Origin: Methylobacillus methanolivorans
GTDB taxonomy: Bacteria > Pseudomonadota > Gammaproteobacteria > Burkholderiales > Methylophilaceae
Direction of reading: 5' to 3'
Length of the DNA: 64,000 nucleotides
Assembly (NCBI RefSeq): GCF_044751345.1
Contig: NZ_JBIWXY010000001.1
Coordinates: forward strand, 1,798,001-1,862,000
The position numbers were made by a program, and so were the translations under genes. How positions within the stretch are numbered: position 1 is the stretch's first letter; each line of letters opens with the position of its first letter. The notes beneath the pieces were generated by a model that saw only the letters and a program-made list of their open reading frames with translations, was not told where the DNA came from and ran no database searches. Below, one piece after another: positions 17,501-25,919 of this stretch.

Positions 17501-18187
17501 TTAGCTGAACAGCTTCTTCAGCCAGCCGAACACACCACCACTGCTTTGGGTACCCTTAGCAGCAGCGCTGATTTCAGCAGCAGCAGCAGCTGGATCAGCC
17601 GCACCGTAGATAGCAGCACCAGCAACAACGATAGTCGCGCCTGCATCAACCACTTGCTTAGCAGTAGTTGCCTTCACGCCACCTGCAACGGAAATATCCA
17701 CGCCCAGGTTCAGACCGGATACCAGACCCAGGTCAGCGAAAGGAGTTTGACCAGCGGCTTGTTGGTCCAGACCAGTGTGAACGCCAATGATGTGCGCGCC
17801 CAGCTTAGCAACTTCCTTGGTGCGAGCAGCCTTATCAACTACGTTGATCAGGTCGATCTGTGCCTTCTTGCCGTACTTGTTAGCTACATCAATTACACCC
17901 TTGATAGTGCCGATGTCAGCAGTACCCAATACGGTAACGATGTCAGCGCCAGCCTTGAAGAATGGCTCAGCTTCGTAGAAGCCAGCATCCATAGTCTTCA
18001 GGTCAACCAGGATCTTGTTGTTAGGGAACTTTGCGCGCAGAGTTTCCAGCAGTTTGATACCGTTGTACTTGATGCAGGGTGTACCAATTTCAAGAATATC
18101 AACGTGTGGTGCAACAGTCGTAGCAAGTGCTACGGTCTGATCGAAATCTAGTGAATCTAATGCCATTTGAACTAATGGTTTTGCCAC
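17501..18187 (-). CDS. hps: 3-hexulose-6-phosphate synthase (RuMP cycle)
   Basis: HPS condenses formaldehyde with ribulose 5-phosphate, the entry step of formaldehyde assimilation in RuMP-cycle methylotrophs. The 228-residue protein is a TIM barrel of the OMP decarboxylase superfamily. It has EIGTPCIKYNG (33-43), the metal and acid motif DLKTMDAG with Asp62, Lys64 and Asp67, and the phosphate site SVAGGVK. Translation starts at a GTG preceded by a strong GGAGG. It is inserted between hisC and hisB and flanked by 143 and 122 bp of spacer. Unlike the roughly 210-residue homologues I recall, it has an extra tail from residue 211 ending GVFGWLKKLFS. Confidence 0.95.
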   Translation of the reverse strand: MAKPLVQMALDSLDFDQTVALATTVAPHVDILEIGTPCIKYNGIKLLETLRAKFPNNKILVDLKTMDAGFYEAEPFFKAGADIVTVLGTADIGTIKGVIDVANKYGKKAQIDLINVVDKAARTKEVAKLGAHIIGVHTGLDQQAAGQTPFADLGLVSGLNLGVDISVAGGVKATTAKQVVDAGATIVVAGAAIYGAADPAAAAAEISAAAKGTQSSGGVFGWLKKLFS

Positions 18188-18331
18188 GATGCTTCCTCCG
18201 CTTAATTACAGAATTATGATGTACTGACCGCGCTATGATACATTTTTTCCACGGATTAAGGGAAGTAATGGTGCACTATTCTCTTAATTTATCGGGAAAT
18301 CAACGCCATAGCCCGCTAAATGCGCCAGTTT

Positions 18332-19396
18332 TTAAGGGGTTAAAATCTCTTTTAATGCATTAACCAGGGCTTGCGACTGCATATCAGTACCGATGGTAAT
18401 CCTCAAGAAATCACTGATACGTGCAGGCTTGCTGAAATGACGTACGATGATGCTGCGTTCCCGCAAACTAGCAGCCAGCTCTGCTCCACTACGCGTGCCA
18501 TGCCGGGCAAAAATGAAATTGGCCGCGGAGGGCAGGACGACAAAATCCAAGTCCTGCAAGTCGGCGATCAACGCTTCCCTGGTCGCCATGACTTTGCGAC
18601 AAGTCTCTTCAAAATAGGCCTTATCCTCAATCGCAGCAACTGCGCCACTGATGGCAAAACGATCCAGCGGATAAGAGTTGAAACTATCCTTGACCCGGAT
18701 TAGGGCTTCAATCAAGTGAGGCTGCCCAATCGCATAACCAACACGCAAGCCTGCTAATGAGCGCGCCTTGGACAAGGTATGGGTCACGAGCAGATTAGGA
18801 TACTGCGCCACCAGGCCAACCGCAGACTCTGCGCCAAAATCGACATAGGCTTCATCGATCACCACGACCGACTCTGTATTAGCGTTAAGCAAGCGCTCAA
18901 TCTCTGCCAGTGGCAAACCTCGGCCAGTGGGTGCATTCGGATTGGGGAAGATAATGCCGCCGTTCGGTCGCTGGTAATCAGCGATATTGATCTCAAAGTC
19001 TTCACCCAAGGCCACCGTTTGGTAATCTATGCCATACAAACCACAATAGACAGGGTAAAAGCTGTAGGTGATATCAGGAAACAGAATGGGCGCATCATGC
19101 TTGAGCAAGGCCTGGAAAGTATGCGCTAACACCTCGTCAGAACCATTACCGACAAACACATGGGTAGCAGGCACATCGTAAAACTGCGCCACCGCTTGCA
19201 CCAAGCGCTCTGACGTTGGATCAGGGTAGAGGCGCAGACTATCACCAACTTCCGCCTCAAGTGCAGCAAACACCTTGGGGCTGGGCCCATAGGGATTTTC
19301 GTTGGTATTGAGCTTGACCAGATTCGCCAGTTTAGGCTGCTCCCCCGGGACATAGGGGGTTAGCTCATGAACAACCTTGCTCCAGAACTTGCTCAA
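18332..19396 (-). CDS. hisC: Histidinol-phosphate aminotransferase
   Basis: HisC is the PLP-dependent aminotransferase making histidinol phosphate. The 354-residue fold type I protein has LNTNENPYGPSPKV near the N-terminus, VVIDEAYVDFG (the Asp that contacts the PLP ring nitrogen), and the Schiff-base lysine in THTLSKARSLAGLRVGYAIG. It is 2 bp downstream of hisD. Confidence 0.96.
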   Translation of the reverse strand: MSKFWSKVVHELTPYVPGEQPKLANLVKLNTNENPYGPSPKVFAALEAEVGDSLRLYPDPTSERLVQAVAQFYDVPATHVFVGNGSDEVLAHTFQALLKHDAPILFPDITYSFYPVYCGLYGIDYQTVALGEDFEINIADYQRPNGGIIFPNPNAPTGRGLPLAEIERLLNANTESVVVIDEAYVDFGAESAVGLVAQYPNLLVTHTLSKARSLAGLRVGYAIGQPHLIEALIRVKDSFNSYPLDRFAISGAVAAIEDKAYFEETCRKVMATREALIADLQDLDFVVLPSAANFIFARHGTRSGAELAASLRERSIIVRHFSKPARISDFLRITIGTDMQSQALVNALKEILTP

Positions 19397-19398
19397 GA

Positions 19399-20706
19399 TC
19401 AGCCTTTCAAACGGAATTCAGCCGAGCGTGCATGAGCCTGCAAACCTTCGCCATATGCGAGGGTGGCAGCTACACGTCCCAACTTCTGTGCACCGGCGCT
19501 GGAGACCATGATCAGGCTGGAGCGCTTCTGAAAATCGTAAACACCTAATGGCGAGGAGAAGCGTGCAGTACGCGACGTCGGCAATACGTGGTTAGGACCA
19601 GCACAGTAATCGCCCAAGGCCTCGCAGCTATCTCGCCCCATGAAAATTGCACCGGCGTGACGGATTTTCTTGCTGTATGCCAGCGGCTCATCCACCGATA
19701 ACTCCAAGTGCTCTGGCGCAATATAGTTGGCAATCTCTGCCGCCTGTTCCAGATCCTGTACCTTGATCAAGGCGCCACGGTTTTGTAGCGACGTACGGAT
19801 GATTTCCTTGCGCGGCATTTCCTCCACTAGTTTTTCAATGCTGGCTTGCACGGCATCAAGGAACGCGGCATCAGGTGAAAGCAAGATGGCTTGCGCCAAT
19901 TCGTCGTGCTCGGCCTGGGAGAACAAGTCCATCGCCACCCAGTCCGGGTTGGTCTTGCCATCGCAAATAACCAGGATTTCAGAAGGGCCTGCCACCATGT
20001 CGATACCCACTACGCCAAATACACGACGCTTGGCGGCGGCCACATAGGCATTACCGGGGCCAACAATCTTGTCGACTTGTGGTACGGTTTCCGTGCCATA
20101 AGCCAATGCACCCACCGCCTGGGCACCGCCGATACAGAATACACGGTCAACACCACAAACAGCGGCAGCCGCTAGCACCAGTTGATTCTTCTCACCACCT
20201 GGTGTCGGTACCACCATGATGAGCTCTTGCACACCTGCCACCTTGGCAGGGATGGCATTCATCAAGACGGATGACGGATAAGCCGCTTTGCCACCCGGCA
20301 CGTAGAGACCAACACGATCCAAGGCCGTCACCTGCTGGCCGAGCAAAGTGCCATCTTCCTCGGTATAAGTCCAGGAAGCCATCAGTTGCTTCTCGTGATA
20401 AGTGCGCACACGTTCAGCGGCCTGTTGCAGCGCATCTCGCTGCTCAGCAGGCAATCCGGCCAGCGCGGCTTGCAACTCATCATGAGCAATCTCAAGCTGC
20501 GACATTGATTGTGCAGCTTGCGCATCCAGACGATCAAAGCGCTGGGTATATTCCAGCACCGCAGCATCACCACGCGTTTTGACATTGCGCAGGATATCGG
20601 CCACCACGTTGTCTATTTGGTCATCTTGCGCGGTCTCGAATGCAAGCAAGGCCTTCAGGTCTTGATCAAAGCTCGCATCGTTAGTAGAAAAACGTCTGAT
20701 ATTCAT
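19399..20706 (-). CDS. hisD: Histidinol dehydrogenase
   Basis: HisD performs the last two NAD-dependent oxidations from histidinol to histidine. The 435-residue zinc enzyme contains YVPGGKAAYPSSVLMNAIPA, GPGNAYVAAAKR, FSQAEHDELAQAILLS (zinc and catalytic residues) and AGAIFMGRDSCEALGDYCAG. The length fits the family. It lies 12 bp after hisG. Confidence 0.97.
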   Translation of the reverse strand: MNIRRFSTNDASFDQDLKALLAFETAQDDQIDNVVADILRNVKTRGDAAVLEYTQRFDRLDAQAAQSMSQLEIAHDELQAALAGLPAEQRDALQQAAERVRTYHEKQLMASWTYTEEDGTLLGQQVTALDRVGLYVPGGKAAYPSSVLMNAIPAKVAGVQELIMVVPTPGGEKNQLVLAAAAVCGVDRVFCIGGAQAVGALAYGTETVPQVDKIVGPGNAYVAAAKRRVFGVVGIDMVAGPSEILVICDGKTNPDWVAMDLFSQAEHDELAQAILLSPDAAFLDAVQASIEKLVEEMPRKEIIRTSLQNRGALIKVQDLEQAAEIANYIAPEHLELSVDEPLAYSKKIRHAGAIFMGRDSCEALGDYCAGPNHVLPTSRTARFSSPLGVYDFQKRSSLIMVSSAGAQKLGRVAATLAYGEGLQAHARSAEFRLKG

Positions 20707-20718
20707 GATTTCAACCTG

Positions 20719-21363
20719 TTATTGATTGGCCGCCACGGCCTTGGCAAATGCATCCATGATAGACTGCAACTGGTCGCGCTTGAGTTTGAGCGACGCCTGG
20801 TTCACGACGAGACGCGAACTGATGTCGGTAATTTCTTCCACCGCCTTGAGATTATTGGCACGCAACGTGCCGCCAGTGCTCACCAAGTCCACGATAGCAT
20901 CAGCAAGGCCTACCAAAGGCCCCAATTCCATAGAGCCATAGAGCTTGATCAGGTCAACATGCATGCCCTTGGCAGCAAAATGTTCACGGGCAGTCTTCAC
21001 GTACTTGGTCACCACCTTGAGGCGAGCACCACGGCGAATAGAACCGAAATAATCAAAATCCTCGCGCACCGCCACCATCATGCGACAACGTGCAATGTTC
21101 AGATCCAGTGGCTGGTACAAGCCATCCCCGCCATGCTCATCCAGTACATCCTTGCCAGCAATGCCCAAATCGGCAGCGCCGTATTGCACATAGGTTGGCA
21201 CATCAGTGGCGCGTACGATGATCAGGCGCACATCAGGGCGATTGGTCGGGAGGATCAGCTTGCGGGATGCTTCGGGATCTTCAAGCGCGGTAATACCCGC
21301 CGCCGCCAGCAAGGGCGTGGTTTCCTCGAAAATGCGACCCTTGGAAAGGGCGATAGTAATCAT
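20719..21363 (-). CDS. hisG: ATP phosphoribosyltransferase, short form
   Basis: HisG catalyses the committed step, ATP plus PRPP to PR-ATP. The 214-residue protein starts MITIALSKGRIFEETTPLLA and has the PRPP loop DLVSTGGTLRANNLK. It lacks the C-terminal regulatory ACT-like domain of long-form (about 300-residue) HisG. Short forms act in a hetero-octamer with HisZ, a histidyl-tRNA synthetase paralogue, which is not in this window and should lie elsewhere. It is 15 bp downstream of murA. Confidence 0.96.
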   Translation of the reverse strand: MITIALSKGRIFEETTPLLAAAGITALEDPEASRKLILPTNRPDVRLIIVRATDVPTYVQYGAADLGIAGKDVLDEHGGDGLYQPLDLNIARCRMMVAVREDFDYFGSIRRGARLKVVTKYVKTAREHFAAKGMHVDLIKLYGSMELGPLVGLADAIVDLVSTGGTLRANNLKAVEEITDISSRLVVNQASLKLKRDQLQSIMDAFAKAVAANQ

Positions 21364-21378
21364 TGCTGTCTTTCTTGG

Positions 21379-22650
21379 TTATTTGACCCGCTGGATGTTT
21401 GCACCCAGTTGACCCAATTTTTCTTCCAGGCGCTCATAGCCACGGTCAAGATGGTAGATACGCTCAATCACCGTCTCGCCACGTGCCACCAGGGCAGCCA
21501 ACACCAAACTGGCAGAAGCACGCAAATCAGTCGCCATAACGGTAGCTCCCTCAAGGAACTCACAACCACGCACAATCGCAGTATTGCCTTCCACTTCGAT
21601 ATTGGCTCCCAGGCGCTGCATCTCTTGCACATGCATGAAGCGATTCTCGAAAATCGTTTCCGTCACGGTGGCCACGGCATCCGCTACCGTATTCAAGGCC
21701 ATGAATTGCGCCTGCATATCAGTCGGGAAAGCCGGATGTGGTGCGGTTCTGATATTGACAGATTTTAGCGCTCCCCGTTGCTGAAGCACACCCTGGCTTT
21801 TCACCGTAATACTATGACTGTCATATTCAATCTGCGCACCGCTCTCACGCAATTTGTCGATCACGGCATCCAGTAAATCGGCACGCGCATTGTTGAGCTT
21901 GACCTTGCCACCGGTCATCGCGGCAGCCACCATGTAAGTACCCGCTTCAATGCGGTCACAGACCACATCATGCTGGGCCTTATGCAGGCTGGCAACACCG
22001 GTGACAGTGATCACATCTGTGCCAGCCCCTTCAATCTTGGCACCCATCTTGATCAGACATTCGGCAAGGTCCACCACTTCAGGCTCACGGGCGGCGTTCT
22101 CCAGCACAGTGGTGCCCTCTGCCAGCGCAGCTGCCATCATGAGGTTTTCCGTCCCCGTCACGGTGACGATATCCATGAAGACGCGTGCGCCCTTGAGCTT
22201 GGCTGCCTTGGCTTCGATATACCCGTGCTCAATATGGATTTCCGCACCCATGGCTTGCAAGCCCTTGATGTGCAAGTCAACAGGGCGAGAGCCTATCGCA
22301 CAGCCACCCGGCAACGAAACCCGGGCATGGCCAAATCGCGCAAGCAAAGGCCCCAGCACCAGAATGGAAGCTCGCATGGTCTTGACCATGTCGTAAGGTG
22401 CTTCACAGGTATGAATGTCGCTGGCATCCAGGCTCAAGCCAGCCTCACCTGCGGCCTCAATCTTGACGCCCATATGGGCAAGCAATTTACGCATGGTGGC
22501 AATGTCATGCAACTCTGGCACATTGCCTAATACCAACGGCCCATCCGTCAACAGCGCGGCACACAGAATGGGCAAGGCCGCATTCTTGGCACCGGAGACT
22601 GATATTTCACCATTTAAAGGGCTGCCGCCCTGGATGACTAGCTTATCCAC
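21379..22650 (-). CDS. murA: UDP-N-acetylglucosamine 1-carboxyvinyltransferase
   Basis: MurA transfers enolpyruvate from PEP to UDP-GlcNAc, the first committed step of peptidoglycan synthesis and the fosfomycin target. The 423-residue protein starts at a GTG (MDKLVIQGGSPLNGEIS). It has the PEP-binding KNAALPI and the catalytic Cys117 in LPGGCAIGSRPVDLH, predicting fosfomycin sensitivity at this residue. It lies 3 bp after grxD and immediately before hisG, a conserved betaproteobacterial order. Confidence 0.97.
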   Translation of the reverse strand: MDKLVIQGGSPLNGEISVSGAKNAALPILCAALLTDGPLVLGNVPELHDIATMRKLLAHMGVKIEAAGEAGLSLDASDIHTCEAPYDMVKTMRASILVLGPLLARFGHARVSLPGGCAIGSRPVDLHIKGLQAMGAEIHIEHGYIEAKAAKLKGARVFMDIVTVTGTENLMMAAALAEGTTVLENAAREPEVVDLAECLIKMGAKIEGAGTDVITVTGVASLHKAQHDVVCDRIEAGTYMVAAAMTGGKVKLNNARADLLDAVIDKLRESGAQIEYDSHSITVKSQGVLQQRGALKSVNIRTAPHPAFPTDMQAQFMALNTVADAVATVTETIFENRFMHVQEMQRLGANIEVEGNTAIVRGCEFLEGATVMATDLRASASLVLAALVARGETVIERIYHLDRGYERLEEKLGQLGANIQRVK

Positions 22651-22653
22651 GTG

Positions 22654-22971
22654 TTATGCCTGGGCTTCCTGCAATAGTTTTTGCAACTCACCTTGCTGAT
22701 ACAGGTCGCGCATGATGTCTGCACCACCAATGAATTCGCCATTGATGTACAGCTGCGGGATAGTCGGCCAGTTGGCATAGACCTTGATGCCCTCGCGGAT
22801 GGCGGGATCAGCCAATACATCAATCGCGACAAAATCCTTCAGGCCACTGGCTTGCAGAATTTGTACGGCCAGGCCAGAAAAACCACATTGTGGGAATTTT
22901 GGACTGCCCTTCATGTAAAGCACTACCGGGTTGCTTGTTACCTGGCTCTTGATCAGTTCTTGCGTATCCAT
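22654..22971 (-). CDS. grxD: Monothiol glutaredoxin (Grx4 family)
   Basis: A CGFS-type monothiol glutaredoxin, a family that carries and transfers [2Fe-2S] clusters with glutathione. The 105-residue protein has the active site KFPQCGFSGLAVQIL and the cis-Pro motif NWPTIPQLYINGEFIGGADI. It is next to a bolA-family gene; Grx4 and BolA proteins form [2Fe-2S]-bridged heterocomplexes in other organisms, so the adjacency is functionally suggestive. Confidence 0.95.
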   Translation of the reverse strand: MDTQELIKSQVTSNPVVLYMKGSPKFPQCGFSGLAVQILQASGLKDFVAIDVLADPAIREGIKVYANWPTIPQLYINGEFIGGADIMRDLYQQGELQKLLQEAQA

Positions 22972-23001
22972 GTTGTTTCCTTCAAATAAAATCAGTTGCC
23001 A

Positions 23002-23253
23002 TTACAGCGTGGCATTGAGTTTGGCCCAGGCTTCCGGGGTAAATGTACGCATCGACAAGGCATGAATCTCTTCGCGCATGCGCTCACCCAGCGCCTGATA
23101 AACCAGTTGGTGCTGTTGCACCATGTTCTTGCCCGTGAACAACGGGCTGACAATCACAGCCTCAAAATGCTGTCCGTCGTCACCCAGCACCTGCACATGA
23201 TCGCAAGCCAGGCCCTGGGTAATGTAGTTTTTCAATGCTTCTGCACTTAACAC
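23002..23253 (-). CDS. BolA/IbaG family protein
   Basis: A small BolA-like protein (83 residues), family partners of monothiol glutaredoxins in iron-sulfur trafficking. It shows the class II KH-like core with FEAVIVSPLFTGKNMVQQHQLVYQAL and a conserved histidine. The adjacency to murA and the mla genes matches ibaG of enterobacteria (beside murA), making IbaG the closest analogue. It lies 3 bp after the ABC permease gene and 30 bp before grxD. Confidence 0.92.
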   Translation of the reverse strand: MLSAEALKNYITQGLACDHVQVLGDDGQHFEAVIVSPLFTGKNMVQQHQLVYQALGERMREEIHALSMRTFTPEAWAKLNATL

Positions 23254-23256
23254 GGT

Positions 23257-24036
23257 TCAGCCTCGCAATTTGTAGCCAGATTTCAGCATCTGTAAAGTAA
23301 TGAATGATAGGGCAAAAAAGCATCCAGCCACAACGCCCAGGCTGATATAGGGCGAAATATCGCCAGTGCCGAAAAAGCCGTAACGAAAGCCATCTATCAT
23401 GTAGAAAAATGGATTAAGGTGCGATACCTGCTGCCAGAATGGTGGCAAGGAGTGTATCGAGTAAAACACTCCTGACAGGAATGAAAGCGGCATGATGACA
23501 AAATTCTGGAACGCAGCCATTTGATCGAATTTTTCTGCCCAGATACCGGCAATGATGCCAAAAGTACCGAGCAAGCCACTGCCCAGCACAGCAAACGTCA
23601 ATATCCAGCCTGGGTGTGTCACGGGCAGATCAATGAAGATCATAGATACCAGGTAAATACCCAAGCCGACCACCAAGCCCCGAATGATCGAAGCTGCCAG
23701 AAAAGCCAGATACATCCCCAGATAGGAAATCGGCGTCAGCAAGATAAAAATCAGGTTACCCATGACCTTGGACTGAATCAGGCTGGAGGAGCTATTGGCA
23801 AAGGCATTCTGCAATAGCGACATCATGATCAGGCCAGGAATAAGAAAAGCCGTGTAGCCCACTCCAGGGTACACCTGCACCCGCCCTTCCAGCACATGCG
23901 AGAAAATCAGCAGATAAAGCAATGCCGTCATGACCGGGGCTGCCACCGTCTGGAAGCTCACACGCCAGAAACGCAGCAACTCTTTCTTGAACAAAGTCCA
24001 CGGGCCGCGCAGATTATGCTTGATCAGGCCGTTCAT
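23257..24036 (-). CDS. ABC-2 type transporter permease (YadH-like)
   Basis: The membrane subunit of an ABC-2 exporter; the substrate is unknown. The 259-residue protein has six predicted transmembrane helices and the ABC-2 signature (SPFLSGVFYSIHSLP-like segment reading PLSFLSGVFYSIHSLPPFW, then HLNPFFYMIDGFRYGFFG). It overlaps the ATPase gene by 1 nt (shared base of stop and start). The pair resembles YadG/YadH and lies between mlaB and the bolA gene, a betaproteobacterial arrangement suggesting an envelope role. Confidence 0.9.
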   Translation of the reverse strand: MNGLIKHNLRGPWTLFKKELLRFWRVSFQTVAAPVMTALLYLLIFSHVLEGRVQVYPGVGYTAFLIPGLIMMSLLQNAFANSSSSLIQSKVMGNLIFILLTPISYLGMYLAFLAASIIRGLVVGLGIYLVSMIFIDLPVTHPGWILTFAVLGSGLLGTFGIIAGIWAEKFDQMAAFQNFVIMPLSFLSGVFYSIHSLPPFWQQVSHLNPFFYMIDGFRYGFFGTGDISPYISLGVVAGCFFALSFITLQMLKSGYKLRG

Positions 24037-24929
24037 CAGCTCACGATCTCCACGAACACATCTTCAAGATCTGCTTCGATCAATTGCATATCCTCTACTG
24101 CCACACCTGCAAGCCGCAATTCTGCCAAGATGGATTCCAGTTGCGCGACTTCGGTCAGCGCCAGCACATAAGTATCGCCTTGCTGGTCACGCACCAGTGG
24201 CAGCAAGATTGCAGGCAAGGCAGCAGCAAGTTTGAGGCACAAACGCTTGCCGGGCACGCGATTCAAGAGATTGCGCGTGCTATCCAATGCAACGATTTCA
24301 CCCTGCTTCATCATGGCAATCCGGCTACAGAGTGTCTCTGCCTCTTCCAGATAGTGGGTCGTCAGGATGATGGTGTGACCTTCGCGATTCAAGCGACGAA
24401 TGAACTCCCACATGCTTTGGCGCAACTCGACGTCCACGCCCGCAGTTGGCTCATCCAACACGATGACGGGAGGCTTATGCGCCAAAGCCTGGCCGATCAA
24501 TGCCCTGCGCTTCATACCTCCAGACAAGCGGCGCATATTGACATGCGCCTTGTCTGCCAGACCGAGTGATTCGATGATTTCATCCACCCAGGCATCATTG
24601 CTGCGCCCCTTGCCGAAGTAGCCAGCCTGGAAACGCAACATTTCACGCACATTGAAAAACGGGTCAAACACCAACTCTTGCGGCACCACCCCTAAGGCCT
24701 GTCTCGCTTGGGCATATTGGGTATTGACGTCAAAACCCATGACTTGCAATTGCCCGCTGGTAGGGCGAAGCAAGCCTGCCAACAGGTTGATCAGGGTGGA
24801 TTTTCCCGCACCGTTCGGGCCAAGCAACGCAAAAAATTCGCCTTGCTTGATAGACAAATCTATCCCTTTTAGCGCATGTAAATCGCCAAAACGCTTGTGT
24901 ACCTGTTGGATATTGATTGCGGGAATCAT
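24036..24929 (-). CDS. ABC transporter ATP-binding protein (YadG-like)
   Basis: The ATPase partner of the adjacent ABC-2 permease. The 297-residue product has Walker A LLGPNGAGKST, the signature RRLSGGMKRRALIGQAL, Walker B PVIVLDEPTAGVD and the H-loop TTHYLEEAE, plus a C-terminal extension of about 70 residues. I use the ATG at 24929 (MIPAINIQQVHKRFG); an upstream TTG would read through a hairpin at 24941-24954 that separates it from mlaB. Confidence 0.92.
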   Translation of the reverse strand: MIPAINIQQVHKRFGDLHALKGIDLSIKQGEFFALLGPNGAGKSTLINLLAGLLRPTSGQLQVMGFDVNTQYAQARQALGVVPQELVFDPFFNVREMLRFQAGYFGKGRSNDAWVDEIIESLGLADKAHVNMRRLSGGMKRRALIGQALAHKPPVIVLDEPTAGVDVELRQSMWEFIRRLNREGHTIILTTHYLEEAETLCSRIAMMKQGEIVALDSTRNLLNRVPGKRLCLKLAAALPAILLPLVRDQQGDTYVLALTEVAQLESILAELRLAGVAVEDMQLIEADLEDVFVEIVS

Positions 24930-24940
24930 GAATAGAAATT

Positions 24941-24954
24941 GGGGCCGAAGCCCC
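24941..24954 (-). terminator. Short GC hairpin between mlaB and the ABC ATPase gene
   Basis: A 5-bp stem with a 4-nt loop (GGGGC/GCCCC) is followed on the transcribed strand by AATTTCTATT. It is a weak candidate terminator or attenuator at the boundary between the mla genes and the ABC-2 exporter genes. The T-rich tract is imperfect. Confidence 0.3.
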
Positions 24955-24959
24955 AAAAC

Positions 24960-25265
24960 TCAATGGCTGTGGCTAGTGCCTGATTGTGGAATCAGCGCTA
25001 ACACGCCGTATAGCGTCGCCAAGCTGACAAGATTAGCCGGCAAATTAACCAGCTTGATATTGGCCTTGTTGGCGGCAGCATGACGTAGCCACTCAAAGAT
25101 CAGGCTGAGTGCCACGGTATCGACCTCTGCCACTTGAGCAAGATCAACCTCCAGTTCAGCAGGCATCTGCAAGGCCTTGCTTTCAGCCAGCAACACATCT
25201 ACCTGATTGATGGTCATCTCACCGCTGATTAGCCAGCGGCTTCCTTGTTGTTGAATCTGTGCCAA
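24960..25265 (-). CDS. mlaB: STAS-domain protein MlaB
   Basis: MlaB is the cytoplasmic STAS subunit that binds MlaF and stabilises the MlaFEDB phospholipid transporter. The 101-residue protein has the STAS core AELEVDLAQVAEVDTVALSLIFEWLRHAA. Its C-terminus is His-rich (TSHSH). It lies 14 bp after mlaC. Confidence 0.88.
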   Translation of the reverse strand: MAQIQQQGSRWLISGEMTINQVDVLLAESKALQMPAELEVDLAQVAEVDTVALSLIFEWLRHAAANKANIKLVNLPANLVSLATLYGVLALIPQSGTSHSH

Positions 25266-25279
25266 GTTCTACTCTTCGT

Positions 25280-25888
25280 TTACTTGTTGGATTCCTGATT
25301 CTTGGCAGCCAACTTCTGGATCAAACCATCCAGGCCACCTTGACGAATCTCGTTGCTGAATTGACCACGATAGTTGGTCACTAGGCTAACACCTTCAATC
25401 GTGATGTCATAAACCTTCCAGCTCTCGCCATTTTTTTCCAGGCTGTAATCTACCGCAACAGGCTGACCACCGGGTTGCAGAATCTGGGTTTTCACTGTCA
25501 CATCGGTGTCGCTAGGCTGCGCACGGAATGGCTTGTATTCAATGGTCTGGTTGCGATATTTAGACAGCGCAGTGGCATAGGTGCGCAGCAACAAGCTACG
25601 GAACTCTTCCTGGAAAGCCTTCTTCTGCTCAGCTGAAGCCTTGCCCCAAGCCTTGCCCAGCACCAGGCGTGACACACGGTCAAAGTTAAAGTTAGGCAGG
25701 ATCTTTTCTTCTGCCAATGCAAAAATCTTGCTTTGGTTACCGGCTTGGATGTCCTTATCCTGCTTCACAACGGCAAGCACATCTTCCGCTGTTTTCTTCA
25801 CCAAGGCATCTGGCGCTATCTCTGCCATCGCCAGATTTGCGCAACCGACAAATGCCATTGCGGCCATCCACTTCATCATCTTTTGCAT
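25280..25888 (-). CDS. mlaC: Periplasmic phospholipid-binding protein MlaC
   Basis: MlaC shuttles phospholipids across the periplasm between the outer-membrane MlaA complex and the inner-membrane MlaFEDB transporter. The 202-residue protein has a signal peptide (MQKMMKWMAAMAFVGCANLAMA, cleaved about residue 22) and the Tol-Tol/Ttg2D domain with NFDRVSRLVLGKAW and WKVYDITIEGVSLVTNYRGQF. No mlaA is in this cluster. Confidence 0.93.
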   Translation of the reverse strand: MQKMMKWMAAMAFVGCANLAMAEIAPDALVKKTAEDVLAVVKQDKDIQAGNQSKIFALAEEKILPNFNFDRVSRLVLGKAWGKASAEQKKAFQEEFRSLLLRTYATALSKYRNQTIEYKPFRAQPSDTDVTVKTQILQPGGQPVAVDYSLEKNGESWKVYDITIEGVSLVTNYRGQFSNEIRQGGLDGLIQKLAAKNQESNK

Positions 25889-25919
25889 ACTTACTCCGCC
25901 TCTTTAGTTATCGTTCGAC

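Noticed and set aside
20509..21768. A 419-codon plus-strand open frame antisense to hisD, hisG and murA
   Set aside because: It crosses three well-supported genes on the other strand, its translation is His- and Gln-rich with no domain pattern, as expected for a mirror frame of high-GC third positions.
24930..24956. An upstream TTG start for the ABC ATPase (24956)
   Set aside because: The added residues would be encoded by a GC hairpin and do not match the family N-terminus; the ATG at 24929 begins at the expected position.
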